Shown in pieces: positions 1 to 11,660 of a DNA stretch of 64,000 bases (positions are counted from its first letter, which is position 1; each line of letters opens with the position of its first letter). The DNA is from Serratia symbiotica (lineage in GTDB: Bacteria; Pseudomonadota; Gammaproteobacteria; Enterobacterales; Enterobacteriaceae), in NCBI GenBank assembly GCA_024160085.1, contig JAMDYG010000001.1, forward strand, positions 744,001-808,000, read 5' to 3'. Under the pieces are notes generated by a model. The model saw only the letters and a program-made list of their open reading frames with translations, searched no databases and was not told the DNA's origin. The position numbers and the translations under genes were made by a program.

Positions 1-84
1 GTCTATGGGCTCAGGGGTTTTCTAATCCCTAATCGTTGGATGTCTAACTTTCAGGGGGGGCACTTCAAGTTGAGCAGTGTTTTT

Positions 85-435
85 TTATTGTTTTTCGTTG
101 AGAGGCTTTAGCCAGTTTCCGCTGTTAATTCTGCGGGGTACCCTACTTATCCACACTGTGTTTATACAGGTAGATTCACGCACTCCCATAAGGCGTATGA
201 ATTAACTCACGCTTATAGTCCTTAGTGTTGCTTTTCAGTTCATCAAGCTCTGCAAGAATCGATAAGTTAATATGATACACCTCGCAATGTATCATGCCCT
301 CTCCTGGGATCGCTGCCGGGTAATGACCCAGATTATAAATCTTATAGCCTGCGAGTTCATGCTCGCCAAGCCATTGGTCATCTAATGGCTATTTCTCTGT
401 TTGCGCCGTAAGCTACCATAGACAATTATTCGCAT
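85..435 (-). pseudogene. ytfP: YtfP-family gamma-glutamylcyclotransferase-like protein, pseudogene
   Basis: The start ATG at 435-433 opens with MRIIVYGSLRRKQRNSH, the N-terminal signature of the YtfP/GGCT fold, and then hits an in-frame TAG. Other frames downstream continue recognisable YtfP sequence (YKIYNLGHYPAAIPG, then ILAELDEL and RELIHTPYGSA), so several frameshifts are present. The start lies just beyond the tamB stop (438-440), the tamA-tamB-ytfP order of enterobacteria. The product would be a small cytosolic protein of about 113 residues with a poorly defined role. It is clearly non-functional here while tamB next to it is intact. Confidence 0.85.
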
Positions 436-437
436 CG

Positions 438-3400
438 CTAAAACTCAAACTGATAGAGCAAATCTAATGCCTGATCAAGACCAAAGACTGCTTCAAGATA
501 CAACTTAGGCATCAGGCGGTAACGCAATGTCAAAGTAGCCAGCGAGTCGAAAATGCCTACCCCATATTTTACCTGTAAGCCAGGGAGAACATAGCCACTT
601 ACTACAACCTGGGATCTGTCGCCAACCCCTTGGGTATAAAGAGCTAAATCACTCACGCCAAACGCTTTGCCAATTTTACCCACAAGTTGACCACTTTGCG
701 CCACCCCCATACCAATTAACATTGAGGTCATGGCGTTGCCGTCGGCACCGGAACTATGCAATCCCTGGCCACGTAACAGGTAGGACAACGCTTCCTGTTG
801 CGATTTGGCTGGGTCTGAGAATACTTCCAACTTAGGCGCATCCGCCGAGCCAATGACACGCACCCCGGCAGTAACATCGTTTTCGGTAGACTCAGGGTTA
901 CGGATCGCCTCAATGTTAAGCATTGGCTGATCTGGTGGGCCGGAAAACATCAACTGGCCTTTACGGATAATCAGATCCTGCCCATAAGCATGGAAACGGC
1001 CTGAAGGGATATCAATCTGTCCATTAAGACCCAGCCCTTTCTTGTCTTGTATCACTTTCAAGTCGCCCTTCAGCCCAGCTTTCAGACCAAAAGCGTCCAG
1101 CCGCACATCGTCATCGATGTGGATCATTAGGTTGCTATTGATCGGGATCGAAGCGGTTTTTGGTTGGATCGGTTTCAATTGGTCATTGAGCATCACCTCA
1201 TCAGAAGAAATGCCTAGCGCGCTTTCCGGCAGTTCCTGCACCGTAATACGCGCCCAGGGGATATCCACCGAACCATTGAGCGAAAAGAGCTGCGGCGTGG
1301 TTTCAAATACCAGATCTGGCGAGACGTCAATGCGGATCATCGGTGGCACCGTTACCCTCAGCTTGTTGCCTTTGGCAGTAATGCGTGCGTGCCAAGCATC
1401 GAGTTCATGCCAGTCGGTATCACCCATCAGGTTAAGCTGCCCACGTGTGGTAGTGATCAGCCCTTCCAGCGTCGAAGTCATGCCGTTGAAGTTCATTGCT
1501 AGGCGACCATCAATCATATCAAACGGCATCCAATGCCCCTGAACATTCATTTTATCCAGCGTCAACCGACCAAACACCCGGGGTTTCTGTGCACTACCAC
1601 CCAGGCACAGGTTGGCATTCAGCATGCCTGCTGCTTTTTCGCCCCGCATTAACGCCGGGTTAATCATTGCCAACGAGATATCTGTGATGTTGACGTTGCC
1701 GCTGATATTACGTCGTACATGTGGGTCTGCCATTTGAATGTGGCCGTCAAACTGGCCATTGTTGTTCAGTTTTATCAGCCAGTTGGCCTGCGCACGGCCA
1801 TTGCTCAGCTCGGCATTAAGCGTCAATGTATCGAATGCGATCGGCAGCGCGTTACCCTGTACCTGCTGCACCACTTTGACACCGTTACCCACCAACGAAA
1901 CCTTAGCTTCCGGCAACGCGCCTCCAGGTTTCCAACTGACGTTGGCGCGCCCAGTAAACACGCCACTCAGTGCAGTTTCCGCACCAAGGAACGACTTGAA
2001 CATTGCCAGATCAAAACGGTTAAGCACAGGGCTGGCCTCGCCGCTTTGGCCTGCTTCGAGAGTTTTTGGCACACACAGTTCAGCATTCTGGTTCTGCCAG
2101 CAGTGCGGGCCAATACTGATTTTCTGTGCAGTATTCAAGTAGTCCAGCGTGATGGCGCGGGTAAGGTGCCATTCGCCAACCAGGGTATCGAAACTGGTAT
2201 TATTCAGGTTGCCATGCCAGCGCTGCTGCTGACGATCAAAGCCGCCTTGCAGTGCAAGTTGGCCGGAAACTTGCTTGCTGTCAACCTCTAGTTGCATCTG
2301 ATGATGCTTCTCACTGCCATTAGCGTTTAGGGTCAACAATCTGACTTCCGACGTATCCTGTTTCAGTTGTTCAACATGAACCGCCAGTTGACCATGTATC
2401 TGGTCAGTAGAGCACACATCGCCATTGATCTTCACCCGATTGATGCGCAGTGCCTGCCACTGTAAGCCAAAGGCCGTTAGATCGGCCAGCAACTGTGGTG
2501 CCTGTAGGTTGCCACGCAGTTTAAGCAATCCCTTCACGGTGCCGCCTAACCCAGGCAACATGCCATCAAGGCGCGGCGCGTCGATATTGGCATTTAAGTT
2601 CCAGTTCTTCTCATCCAACTGGCCTGCGATATTCAGTTGGTTGCGCCCCAACGTCAAACTGATGCCAGAGATTTTCCATTGCCCGGCGGCGTTGCCGCTT
2701 AACATGCCACGTGCCGTGACCTTATTATGTTTCATGTTTCCGTCCAGTTGCAACACCGGCACCTGTAGTTGCCAGTTGCCGCCGTGCAAACTGCCACGGG
2801 TAATGATCTTGCCATCCAGCTTCGCCGGCCATTCCGGCCACTGCTTGGCACTGTTAATGCCACTCAGCGTCAACTGCGCATTCCAACTGATGGCGTTGCT
2901 CCAATCCACCAACGCGGTGAGATCGGTATTGCCCTGTAGCGCCGCCAATCGCAAGCGCTCAAGCTTGAACTGTTCAATATTGCCTTTGCCATCTAGCATC
3001 AACGCCGCCGATGGCAAATCATGGCCGCTGATATTGGCGCGGGTAGACAATGCGTAGTCGGCCACCTTGCCGTTAAAACGCAGGCGGAAATCATTGACCT
3101 GATATTGCGATTCGCCGTTCAGCGGCCATTTCAGTTGCTTGCTCTGTAACGTCATCGCTAAGGGCAAACCCACCTCGGCCAAACGAGCCTGCGCGTCAAG
3201 CTGCGCACCCACCGGCCCTGACAGGTTGAGCGCTACCTTCAGTACTTCACGCAATCCGCCACCGAAGTTTATCTTGATCTTCTCGCCCTTTAGCGGCGAG
3301 ATGTTCAGCGTGCTGTTAGCCACCATATTTATCGGCAAATCACCGGTCAGCGTCGCCTGCCCTTGTACAGACAGCGTGCCCTGTGGCAACTCAACGTCGA

Positions 3401-4256
3401 AATTATCTAACTGGATATGCTGATCCTTGGTGCTGGACTGGAGCAATAGGTGGGTGATCAGCACATTGGTATAACCAACAAACCGCAGATGTTCACCGTT
3501 GATTTCCTTAACGGTGATATCCAGCGGCAAACTAATTTCCGGTAAATCCGGCAGCAGCGGTTTGGAGAATAACGCTTTCAGCATTTCTCCTAGCGGCACT
3601 TCTGCCGATTGCGGTGCCGATTTCGCTGTCTTATCGACCTGCTCACCAACCTTTTTCGTCACTTCTACCCCTGACAGTACCGCTTGCGGCCTCGGGTTGT
3701 GCAAAGTTTTCGGCAACGCGATCAGCATCGAGTTGATTTTGGTCGGCATCAGCGTCAATGCGTGTGCTTGCCATTGCGCCCCAGTGCGCAACTCGGCCAG
3801 CGAAATCGCCGTATTATCGACGGTGACTTTGACGTTATCCAGCGCCAGCATACGCAGGATAATCGGGTATGGCGTACTGAGATGAGTGGCGGGTACCCTG
3901 ATTTCTTTGGCCGGTGTGGACGGTACCCTCTCTTTGGTGTTAAGCGCCACATCCACATCCTGCGCAGTTAAAACATTGACGCACAGCGAGCTATGTTTAA
4001 AACAGGACAGATCGAGCGATAGATGGAACTGCCCAACAGACACCGCCATGCCTGGCATCTGGTACTTCACGTCTTTCAGTGTCAGATCCCGCCAGCTGCC
4101 GCTGACACTGGCGATGTCCAACCCTGGTACCCAGCGCGCCGTGCCGTTGAGCGCCATATGTAGTCCGTTGGTGGTGCCGAGCAAGAAGGCCACCCACCCT
4201 ATCAGCAACAATAGAACGCCTATGGCTCCGAGACAAATCTTTTTAACCAGGCTCAT
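438..4256 (-). CDS. tamB: Translocation and assembly module subunit TamB
   Basis: This is an uninterrupted 1272-residue frame, close to the roughly 1260 residues of enterobacterial TamB. An N-terminal hydrophobic segment (about residues 5-28) is the inner-membrane signal anchor. It is followed by a long beta-rich periplasmic region and the C-terminal DUF490/TamB domain ending in [10 protein letters not shown]. TamB spans the periplasm and works with TamA in inserting some outer-membrane proteins and in phospholipid transport. Its ATG overlaps the tamA stop (ATGA), so the two are translationally coupled. It is the longest intact gene in a window full of pseudogenes, which suggests selection on envelope assembly. 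Confidence 0.97.
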   Translation of the reverse strand: MSLVKKICLGAIGVLLLLIGWVAFLLGTTNGLHMALNGTARWVPGLDIASVSGSWRDLTLKDVKYQMPGMAVSVGQFHLSLDLSCFKHSSLCVNVLTAQDVDVALNTKERVPSTPAKEIRVPATHLSTPYPIILRMLALDNVKVTVDNTAISLAELRTGAQWQAHALTLMPTKINSMLIALPKTLHNPRPQAVLSGVEVTKKVGEQVDKTAKSAPQSAEVPLGEMLKALFSKPLLPDLPEISLPLDITVKEINGEHLRFVGYTNVLITHLLLQSSTKDQHIQLDNFDVELPQGTLSVQGQATLTGDLPINMVANSTLNISPLKGEKIKINFGGGLREVLKVALNLSGPVGAQLDAQARLAEVGLPLAMTLQSKQLKWPLNGESQYQVNDFRLRFNGKVADYALSTRANISGHDLPSAALMLDGKGNIEQFKLERLRLAALQGNTDLTALVDWSNAISWNAQLTLSGINSAKQWPEWPAKLDGKIITRGSLHGGNWQLQVPVLQLDGNMKHNKVTARGMLSGNAAGQWKISGISLTLGRNQLNIAGQLDEKNWNLNANIDAPRLDGMLPGLGGTVKGLLKLRGNLQAPQLLADLTAFGLQWQALRINRVKINGDVCSTDQIHGQLAVHVEQLKQDTSEVRLLTLNANGSEKHHQMQLEVDSKQVSGQLALQGGFDRQQQRWHGNLNNTSFDTLVGEWHLTRAITLDYLNTAQKISIGPHCWQNQNAELCVPKTLEAGQSGEASPVLNRFDLAMFKSFLGAETALSGVFTGRANVSWKPGGALPEAKVSLVGNGVKVVQQVQGNALPIAFDTLTLNAELSNGRAQANWLIKLNNNGQFDGHIQMADPHVRRNISGNVNITDISLAMINPALMRGEKAAGMLNANLCLGGSAQKPRVFGRLTLDKMNVQGHWMPFDMIDGRLAMNFNGMTSTLEGLITTTRGQLNLMGDTDWHELDAWHARITAKGNKLRVTVPPMIRIDVSPDLVFETTPQLFSLNGSVDIPWARITVQELPESALGISSDEVMLNDQLKPIQPKTASIPINSNLMIHIDDDVRLDAFGLKAGLKGDLKVIQDKKGLGLNGQIDIPSGRFHAYGQDLIIRKGQLMFSGPPDQPMLNIEAIRNPESTENDVTAGVRVIGSADAPKLEVFSDPAKSQQEALSYLLRGQGLHSSGADGNAMTSMLIGMGVAQSGQLVGKIGKAFGVSDLALYTQGVGDRSQVVVSGYVLPGLQVKYGVGIFDSLATLTLRYRLMPKLYLEAVFGLDQALDLLYQFEF

Positions 4257-5989
4257 AGCTCAGGACCTAAACCGATATAGAACTGCACCCCATGGGTCTC
4301 TTTGTCTCCGACAGGAGCGGCAATATCCAGCTTCACCGGCCCCACCGGCGACTGCCAGCGCACACCTATGCCCGCGCCGGTTTTGACATTGCTCTGTTTG
4401 ATGTCGTCCACCGCTTCGCCGGAATCAACAAACACCGCACCCCACCACCTGCCGGTCACGTTATATTGATATTCCAGAGAACCGGTCAGCATTTTGGAAG
4501 CACCGGTCAACTTGCCATCGTTGTCACGCAGTGAAATGCCTTTGTACTTATAGCCGCGAATACTGCGATCGCCCCCGGCGAAGAAACGCAGATTCGGCGG
4601 CACTTTGTTAAAGTCATTAGTTTCGATCCACCCCACCTGCCCACGTACCACGAAACGGTGTTTGTTGGCCAGAGTGCGGATCCAAACGTTCTGCGCCTGC
4701 ATTAGCGCAAAGTCTACGCCGGAACCCCAAGAGGTATAGGACACATCAATGGAATAGCGCTGGCTGTCACCCCAGGTTGGCATCAAACCGCCATGCGAGC
4801 GGGTGCGGTTAACACTGACACCGGGGTACAGCGGCATGGTAGTGTTGGTGACTGTACCCTGGATAAAGTGATCCAGACGCCAGGTCAGGTTCACCGCTCG
4901 CTGCCATCCGCTGGAAAGATCCCGGTTACGCGACACCACCACTTTGGAAGTAACGGACTTGGTATCGTTGAGATCGACGTTCTTTAGGCCACCCTGCAAC
5001 AGGTAGTATTGCTCAAGCGGGTTCTTCAGCAGTGGGATCTTATAGGTCAAATCTAGCTGCTGCTCCGGTGCAGAAACGCTAGCACTGCTTTCCATACTAT
5101 GGCCGCGATCATTAAGCCAAGGCTTTTTCCAGGAACCTTTCACGTGCGGACCAACATCAGTGGAATAACCTACCCCAGTCTCGATAGTATTACGGGTACG
5201 CGGCGTAACCCATGCATCTAGCGGCAACACCCTATTTTCTTTTGAATTTTTGAAGTCAGGAGACACTACCACTGAATTAAACCAGTTGGTGGAGGATAAA
5301 CGCCGATTCAGCTCAGCCAAGTCTTCCGAACTGTAATAATCTCCCTGATGAAAGGGCACTAAATTTTGTAGATAGTCTTCTCGGATTTTCGAACCTTCAA
5401 ACTTTACCTCGCCAAAACGGTAACGTGATCCGCTGTTAAAATCAATATCCCAAAAGGCTCTATGCAAATCTTCAGACACGCCGAGCTGGCTCTCGAGCAT
5501 GTCGGCATCAAAGTAACCCTTACGCAGCGCCAGGCTAGTCAAAGAATTTTTAAAGCTGTCGTACTTGCCGTGGTTGAGGATATCGCCAAGGGTCGGACGG
5601 CCTTGCTTGACCAGCGTCAGGTAATCCTCATCGGTGAGAGCGCTGCCCTTCAGCACGATATTATCACCGGCAATGCGCACCGGCTCACCTGGGTTCACCT
5701 TAGCATGTAACACCTGGCGCGATAGACCTGGCCGATCGTCTAGCGTAAAATCAATAATTGGTTGGTAATAACCTAATGCCCTCAAACCCTGACGTACCGC
5801 TTCGTTCACGCGCGCCCGGAAGTGACCATCGTTACCGACTTCTTCAGGCGTGATAGAAGACAGCCGTACCCGGACGTTTTTCTCCAGCTCACCACTCAGA
5901 CCTTCCACCTTGAGCTGCACATTCGCCGCGCAGGCTGCAGTTGCCAAAAAAAACAAATAAAACAAGAACATGAACGGATGTCGTAGCAT
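4253..5989 (-). CDS. tamA: Outer-membrane translocation and assembly module subunit TamA
   Basis: An intact 578-residue Omp85-family protein, matching the usual length of about 577. It has a signal peptide (residues 1-21, cleaved after the ACA of TAACAAN), three POTRA domains (about 22-265) and a 16-strand C-terminal beta barrel. The barrel includes the Omp85 signature GGDRSIRGY near residue 475 and ends YIGLGPEL. TamA is the outer-membrane partner of TamB, encoded immediately downstream with an ATGA overlap. The divergent neighbour is the msrA relic, as in other enterobacteria. No damage is visible. Confidence 0.97.
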   Translation of the reverse strand: MLRHPFMFLFYLFFLATAACAANVQLKVEGLSGELEKNVRVRLSSITPEEVGNDGHFRARVNEAVRQGLRALGYYQPIIDFTLDDRPGLSRQVLHAKVNPGEPVRIAGDNIVLKGSALTDEDYLTLVKQGRPTLGDILNHGKYDSFKNSLTSLALRKGYFDADMLESQLGVSEDLHRAFWDIDFNSGSRYRFGEVKFEGSKIREDYLQNLVPFHQGDYYSSEDLAELNRRLSSTNWFNSVVVSPDFKNSKENRVLPLDAWVTPRTRNTIETGVGYSTDVGPHVKGSWKKPWLNDRGHSMESSASVSAPEQQLDLTYKIPLLKNPLEQYYLLQGGLKNVDLNDTKSVTSKVVVSRNRDLSSGWQRAVNLTWRLDHFIQGTVTNTTMPLYPGVSVNRTRSHGGLMPTWGDSQRYSIDVSYTSWGSGVDFALMQAQNVWIRTLANKHRFVVRGQVGWIETNDFNKVPPNLRFFAGGDRSIRGYKYKGISLRDNDGKLTGASKMLTGSLEYQYNVTGRWWGAVFVDSGEAVDDIKQSNVKTGAGIGVRWQSPVGPVKLDIAAPVGDKETHGVQFYIGLGPEL

Positions 5990-6246
5990 GCATTCCCCTT
6001 GTTTATTTTACCTTTCTATTAGTATTTGCTCTGTGCTATCAGGCAGGCAGCCTATATAGCCCTATTCCAGACGCTGCTATGAAGGTTTGGCTGTCACTGT
6101 TCACCTGGCGCATTCTTCAACTTTTGGCATACAAAATACTGCGTTAAGATTATACATAAACCCAACTAATCGCTTATTGTGAGCAAAGACACGGTTGGAT
6201 ACAACTCTAGGGCTAATTCTTACAGTGATAACAGGAGTCCATCATT

Positions 6247-6891
6247 ATGGTGCCATTTTTTAATAAACCACTCACCGCTGATGGGGGGAACGCGTGCTAC
6301 CAGGCCGCACTACACCCATGCCAGTGACTACATTAAACGTGGTCACCGGGCATTCGATGACCCAGGTGCCAAGCGGCATAGAAGTAGCGATCTTCGCCAT
6401 GGGCTGTTTCTGGGGCGTGGAGCGTCTATTTTGGCAGCAACCTGGCGTTTACAGCACTGCCGCTGGCTACAGCAGCGGTTACATGCCGAACCCAACCTAC
6501 AAGTGAGATGTGCAGCAGCCAAACCAGCCATGCCAAAGTAGTGCGTATTATGTTCGATCCCAAAATCATCAGCTACAAACAATTGCTATAGATGTTTTGG
6601 GAAAACCACGATCCTACGCAGGATATGCGTCAAGGCGGCGATATTGGCACGCAGTACAGCTCAGCGACTTTCACGCTGAACTAGGAACAACACACCGAGG
6701 CCGAGCTCAGCCAGCAACGTTTCCAGCAGGCGATGGAGGCAGCAGGCGACAAGAGCATCTTTACCACTGATGTGGTGCCAGCGCTGCCGTTCTACTATGC
6801 CGAGGATGATCACCAACAATACCTGTACAAAAATTCACAGGGTTATTGCGGCCTTGGCGGTATCGGTATATGCCTGCCACCACAGGGCTAA
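6247..6891 (+). pseudogene. msrA: Peptide methionine-S-sulfoxide reductase MsrA, pseudogene
   Basis: The expected reading starts with [13 protein letters not shown], slips frame near 6290, and continues [10 protein letters not shown] through the catalytic [11 protein letters not shown] motif to NPTYK. It is then broken by a stop and further shifts. Later fragments [23 protein letters not shown] and [14 protein letters not shown] sit in different frames. MsrA repairs oxidised methionine residues. The divergent tamA / msrA pair matches other enterobacteria. At least three lesions mean no functional product, although the active-site cysteine codon survives. Confidence 0.92.
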
Positions 6892-7059
6892 CCACTGGCC
6901 GGCTGTAATTTTTTAACCACTGGCGACCCCTGTGGCGCAACTGCTATACTATACGGTCAGCACCTGTGGGCCTGGTAACTTCCCTTCTGGTTGTTATCAC
7001 TAATTTTTTCAATGCACACCCCCTTTCCTAAAAGCGCTGTAGGCACCTATGGATAGATT

Positions 7060-8391
7060 ATGTTAAACAGTATTTTACTGATCCTTTTACTGATCGCGGT
7101 GAGTGCATTTTTCTCACTGTCTGAAATATCTCTGGCTGCATCACGCAAAATCAAACTAAAATTGATCGCTGACGAAGGTAACATCAATGCCAGCAAAGTG
7201 CTCAAACTGCAAGAAACCCCAGGCCTCTTCTTCACTGTGGTACAAATCGGCCTGAATGCCGTAGCCATTCTCGGCGGTATTATCGGCGATGCAGCCTTTT
7301 CTCCTTACTTTAAATTGATATTCGATCGCTTTCTGTCGCCAGAACTGGCGGAACAAGTCAGCTTTATCTGCTCCTTCGTGCTGGTGACCAGCCTATTTAT
7401 TTTGTTGGCAGATTTAACCCCGAAGCGCATCGGCATGATTGCGCCAGAGATGGTCGCCGTCCGGATCATCAATCCGATACGTTTCTCGATCATGATTTTT
7501 CTGCCACTGGTTTGGTTCTTCAACGGCATGGCCAATCTGATCTTCCGCTTGTTCAAACTGCCTATGGTGCGTAAGGATGACATCACCTCTGATGATATAT
7601 ATGCAGTGGTGGAAGCTGGCGCACTGGCTGGCGTGCTGCGTAAGCAGGAACATGAACTGATTGAAAACGTCTTTGAGCTAGAATCGCGTACGGTACCTTC
7701 TTCAATGACTTTGCGAGAAAGCGTGGTGTACTTCGACTTGCACGAGAGTGAAACGAGCATTATCGAGAAGGTATCGACTCATCCACACTCCAAGTTCCTG
7801 GTGTGCGATGGCCATATCGATAAAGTGATCGGCTATGTTGATTCCAAAGATCTGCTGAACCGTGTACTGAGCAATCAAAGCCTGGTACTTAGCAGCGGTA
7901 TGCAGATCAGTTCGGCGCTAATCGTGCCAAATACGCTGACGTTGTCAGAGGCATTAGAAAGCTTTAAAAATGCCGACGAAGACTTTGCCGTGATCCTCAA
8001 TGAATATGCGTTGGTTGTCGGCATTATCACGCTTAGCGATGTAATAACCACGCTGATGGGCGATCTGGTTTGTCAGGGTCAGGAAGAGCAGATCGTAGCG
8101 CGCGATGAAAATTCATGGTTGATCGAGGGTGGCACACCGATCGAAGACGTAATGCGTGTGCTGGATATCGATGAGTTCCCACAGGCAGGCAACTATGAGA
8201 CCATGGGAGGCTTTATGATGTATATGTTGCGCAAGATCCCTAAGCGCACCGACTTTGTCAAATACGCTGGTTACAAGTTTGAAGTGGTGGATATCGTCAG
8301 TTACAAGATTGATCAGTTGTTGGTCACACCGCTAAGTGACAAACCGATAATAACGCTGCCAAAAGTGCCTGATGAAGCCCCGCCAGCTTAG
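7060..8391 (+). CDS. paeA: Polyamine export protein PaeA (YtfL), CNNM/CorC family
   Basis: An intact 443-residue frame. Order of parts: a CNNM/DUF21 transmembrane domain (about 1-190; first helix ILLILLLIAVSAFFSLSE), two CBS repeats (about 200-330) and a CorC-type C-terminal domain (about 345-425). The length matches E. coli YtfL/PaeA (about 447). PaeA is an inner-membrane protein reported to export cadaverine and putrescine. A TATACT hexamer about 105 bp upstream could be part of its promoter. It is a single gene flanked by the msrA relic and convergent ytfK. Loss of about four C-terminal residues is the only difference from the usual length. Confidence 0.93.
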   Translation: MLNSILLILLLIAVSAFFSLSEISLAASRKIKLKLIADEGNINASKVLKLQETPGLFFTVVQIGLNAVAILGGIIGDAAFSPYFKLIFDRFLSPELAEQVSFICSFVLVTSLFILLADLTPKRIGMIAPEMVAVRIINPIRFSIMIFLPLVWFFNGMANLIFRLFKLPMVRKDDITSDDIYAVVEAGALAGVLRKQEHELIENVFELESRTVPSSMTLRESVVYFDLHESETSIIEKVSTHPHSKFLVCDGHIDKVIGYVDSKDLLNRVLSNQSLVLSSGMQISSALIVPNTLTLSEALESFKNADEDFAVILNEYALVVGIITLSDVITTLMGDLVCQGQEEQIVARDENSWLIEGGTPIEDVMRVLDIDEFPQAGNYETMGGFMMYMLRKIPKRTDFVKYAGYKFEVVDIVSYKIDQLLVTPLSDKPIITLPKVPDEAPPA

Positions 8392-8462
8392 CGGCTTCTA
8401 CCGCAGAAACATCAGCGGCCCTAAAGCAGGGCCACAATTTTTTACCCAGCTCTAGTTCCAGA

Positions 8463-8669
8463 TCACCCCATTTCGGATTGCAGCAGTAATACCTGACGAT
8501 TGACCTCTGACATCACACTAAAGTGGCACTTATCGTGGATTTTCGGCATCAGGATTTTCCCTTTGTCGAATTCAAATGCGCCTATATCCTTAATATACAG
8601 CCGACCACGAAATAGAGTCTTAACATATTTCGCTACTTTCAAAGGGTTATAATACTGGAAGATTCTCAT
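8463..8669 (-). CDS. ytfK: DUF1107 protein YtfK, stringent-response modulator
   Basis: An intact 68-residue protein with the conserved core [17 protein letters not shown] and ending VLLLQSEMG, matching enterobacterial YtfK (68 residues) along its whole length. In E. coli YtfK binds SpoT and favours (p)ppGpp accumulation during phosphate or fatty-acid starvation. The gene is convergent with paeA, with about 70 bp between the stops. No lesion is visible, so stringent-response tuning may be retained. Confidence 0.9.
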   Translation of the reverse strand: MRIFQYYNPLKVAKYVKTLFRGRLYIKDIGAFEFDKGKILMPKIHDKCHFSVMSEVNRQVLLLQSEMG

Positions 8670-9470
8670 TCTTTTACGCCCCTACCGTTTAATCTATACG
8701 TTCAGCAAGACGCCAAGATGGCAACCTCGGTATTTAGAACGCAACGTGAGCATTATAGACCCAGTAAAATTCGAATCGTTCACTTCCGCTCAGATATCCA
8801 CACTGGGACTACACTTTTTAATATAATTTTATATTGTTATTTATAGCATTAACGATATACCTATTCAAAAAGATTGATGATTAGCAAACCTAGGAGAAAC
8901 GGAGATCTGCGTTTAATATGGCAGCGCGTTGACTAAAATCTATGTTTAGGCCGTTAACTATTGCCCCATTATGTTGCTCGCCCTCTTTTGGCCTACGAGC
9001 ACAATTTTCAGCTTTTGCAGTCTTCAACTGCCAACCGATACAAACGATCAGATAGAGTTAAATTATATTAATGATATTATTAACCATAAAAACTGCCATA
9101 ATGCACACTTAAGTGGTGGATCTTGAGAAATAACCTATTTCTCTCGCCATGTACTCATCAAAGCGATAAATGCCCCCTATCGCCATAATACATTAGAAAA
9201 GTTACACTAACACATTATTGTTCTCAAACATTGATCCACATCAATACTAACGATGTTCTGATGGGAGCCGCATAGGAAACCGCAAGAAAAAGCATTCCCA
9301 TGGTCGCGGTTTCTCTTCGCCAGCAACGCTCGGGATCTCAGCTGAAAGGCTATGGCTATAGTGATGTAATGGACTCCCCTGCCTAATATAGCCGGTGCCA
9401 TGCTTTTACTGACTACATTAATCTGAGAGTAACATTGTAAGCACACCCGTTTTAGTGCCAAATACTTTTT
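8670..9470. other. Intergenic region, 0.8 kb, no recognised gene
   Basis: No convincing coding sequence is seen on either strand. An 84-codon minus frame at 9207-9461 resembles no family I know and lacks a clear ribosome binding site. The stretch is AT-rich and holds one sharp signal, the FNR-type palindrome at 9231-9244 listed separately. It is probably an eroded gene plus its former promoter, cut on the right by an insertion sequence. Confidence 0.6.
9231..9244. promoter_or_regulatory. FNR-type binding site
   Basis: TTGATCCACATCAA is an exact match to the FNR consensus TTGAT-N4-ATCAA. FNR is the oxygen-sensing regulator of anaerobic genes. No intact gene begins within a few hundred bases on either side, so the regulated gene has probably been eroded. 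A chance match is possible but a 10-of-10 palindrome is uncommon. Confidence 0.45.
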
Positions 9471-10205
9471 GAGACTTCCGGTTTTTCGGCTATCAGTAGG
9501 TACTCTTCCAGCGTCAGGTTATTCAGGGATTCATGAGGTCGCTCGCTGTTATATTCCATTAGCTAGCGTTCTGTGATTTCTCGTGCTTCATTCAGCGTCA
9601 TAAACAGATAAAAATCAAGTATTTCATTTCGGTATGTCCGGTTAAAACATTCAATAAAGGCATTTTACGTGGGTTTTCCCGGTTTAATAAATTCCAGCAA
9701 CACACCGTGCTCTTCGGTCCATTGTGCAAGAGATAGCAATACCCGTTACGGCCCGTTATCCATCCGCATTTTCAAAGGATATCCACCTTTCCAGCATCCT
9801 GACAACCCGTTAGGCTGGGATATTCAGGTCAATTTCAATCTCCAGTGCTTCACGATTAAAGACATCTACCACGTTGAACGTTCGAAAACGTCTGCCACAG
9901 ACCAGTGCATCATGCATAAAGTCAAACTACTAGCTTTAATAGTGCCTCCGATGTGGTCAGGGTCAATGGGGCCTGGTTACGTACTGGCAGACGCTACTTT
10001 CCCTTACGACGAAAACTTAGTTTTAGCAGACAATAAATTCGGTGTACTCGCTTATGATTCCAGACGTTTCCCTGCCTGCGAATGACCTGAAAAAGCTTCT
10101 TGAAGCCGTATCGCGGATAGCGTTCCGCCGCATCCGTCAGAGCCTGAATCACGTGCTCGTCACGCCAGGTGTCGGGCTGATAGAAAAATACTGTCCTGTT
10201 CAGTG
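9470..10205 (-). mobile_element. IS3-family (IS407-type) transposase OrfB remnant
   Basis: Read on the minus strand, broken frames give the integrase-core C-terminus of an IS3-family OrfB: FNVVDVFNREALEIEID, LAQWTEEHGVLLEFIKPGK, then NEAREI and YNSERPHESLNNLTLEEY. Parts of the N-terminal region (RYPRYGFKKLFQVI) lie near 10100. Multiple stops and shifts break it and the orfA part is not evident. It is a dead transposase, immediately followed by a different IS3 remnant on the other strand. Confidence 0.85.
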
Positions 10206-10418
10206 ATAACGTCCTGCATGCCTAATGTGTGCTTATCACAAACTACAAGACCATATAACGGATAAAATCACTCTTTATCACTGGTTTTAAAGCTTTTTTT
10301 CGATAACCTCTGAGTGCACAATTCTTAAGACTCAGATCAGCAAACATCTATTTAAGGCGTCGTGTAGTAGTCCCCGTTTAAATCGGACACTTCATCAATA
10401 AGACTTAGGTATAGACCT

Positions 10419-11660
10419 ATGTTTAAGGAGTGTCTTGTACAAAGAATCGAAGTGCCCACTGGCGAGCAGAAGCGACGCCGTTATACTGCCGAAGAGAAGA
10501 GCCGTTTTGTTGCGCTGTCCATGCAGCCCGGCTATTCCGTTTCTCTAGTTGCCCGGCAATATGAGATTACCCACAGTCTGCTTTTTAAAGGGAAACGACT
10601 TATGAATGATGGTGGTTAATCTGCGATCGCTGCTGGCGATGAAGTTGTCAGTGTCTCTGAAGTTAAGGATCTAGAGGAAAAGGTAAAACAGCGTGAGCAG
10701 ACGCTGGGCCGCAAAACCATGGAAGCCGAAATCCTTCGTGATGCGCTAGAGATAGCGCAGTCAAAAAAGTTGATATCGCGTATGCCATTGCTGCCACCGG
10801 ACGATATCCGCTGCTCATACGAATAACGCAGGCACTGAAGGTGTTACGGTCTAACCTTTATGAATGCCCCTGAGTGGGATGCGACAGCCACACACTGTGC
10901 GTTACAGTAAAGAAGCCGAGAAGGCGTTGCTGTCATTAATCCGTCAGATATGCAGCCAGCGTGCAACCAACGGCTAATGAAGGGTGACTGCACATCTGAA
11001 CCGGGAGTTGAAAGAGGCACGTCGCCGGGTAAATCCCAAACGGGTATACTGGATCATAAAACTCAATAAGCCGCGACTAGCAAAGTCAGGGTATGAGAAA
11101 AAACACCTAAACCATACAGGCAACGTGATCACGTTAAAACTGGATACCCGGTGGTGGTCTGACGGCTTTGAAATCCGCTGGTGGAACCGTGAAGTGGTAC
11201 AGGTAGTGTTCAGTCTGGACTGCTACGATCGCGAAGCCATCAGTTGGAGTGCCACTACTGGGGGTATCAGCAGCGAAATAGTGCAGGATCTGCTGACATA
11301 AAATCTGGAAAAACGGTTCGGAAACACACTGAAGGTTCCCCATCTGATAGAATGGCTGACGGATAACGGCAGCTTGCTACATAGCTGATGCTACGCGTAC
11401 GTTCGCCAGGTCGCCGGGGTTCATCGTGTGTAGAATACAGGTGCGCAGCCCGGAAAGTAGCGGCATGGCAGAATTGTTCGTGAAGACATTCAAGCGGGAT
11501 TATGTCTACGTAAATGATCTGCCGGATGCGGCAACAGTGCCGGAAAAGCTGGCTGAGTGGATGGAAGATTATAACAACTGGCATCTGCATAAGGGGCTGA
11601 AAATGGGATCCCCACGCGAATACCGTGAAGCCGTATTAGCAGTTTTAGCAAGGGCAACTC
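10419..11660 (+). mobile_element. IS3-family (IS2-type) element remnant, OrfA plus OrfB
   Basis: OrfA begins at 10419 (MFKECLVQRIEV, helix-turn-helix core RRYTAEEKSRFVALSMQ) and continues past a stop as VSVSEVKDLEEKV and GRKTMEAEILRDAL, the IS2-like leucine-zipper region. OrfB fragments follow: RVNPKRVYWII, a 105-codon frame with DGFEIRWWN and VFSLDCYDREAISW (10984-11301), then FVKTFKRDYVYVNDLPD and YNNWHLHKGLKMGSPREY (11426-11653). Stops at about 11300 and 11385 break the DDE domain. The terminus probably lies near 10370, where the sequence GTAGTAGTCCCCGTTTAAAT occurs, but both inverted ends could not be paired. Confidence 0.85.

Noticed and set aside
1042-3971. Several plus-strand frames of 90-210 codons antisense to tamB
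   Set aside because: They are shadows of the long tamB frame; codon use and composition follow from the opposite strand.
9207-9461. An 84-codon minus-strand ORF
   Set aside because: No ribosome binding site, no recognised motif, and it spans the FNR palindrome; probably chance.
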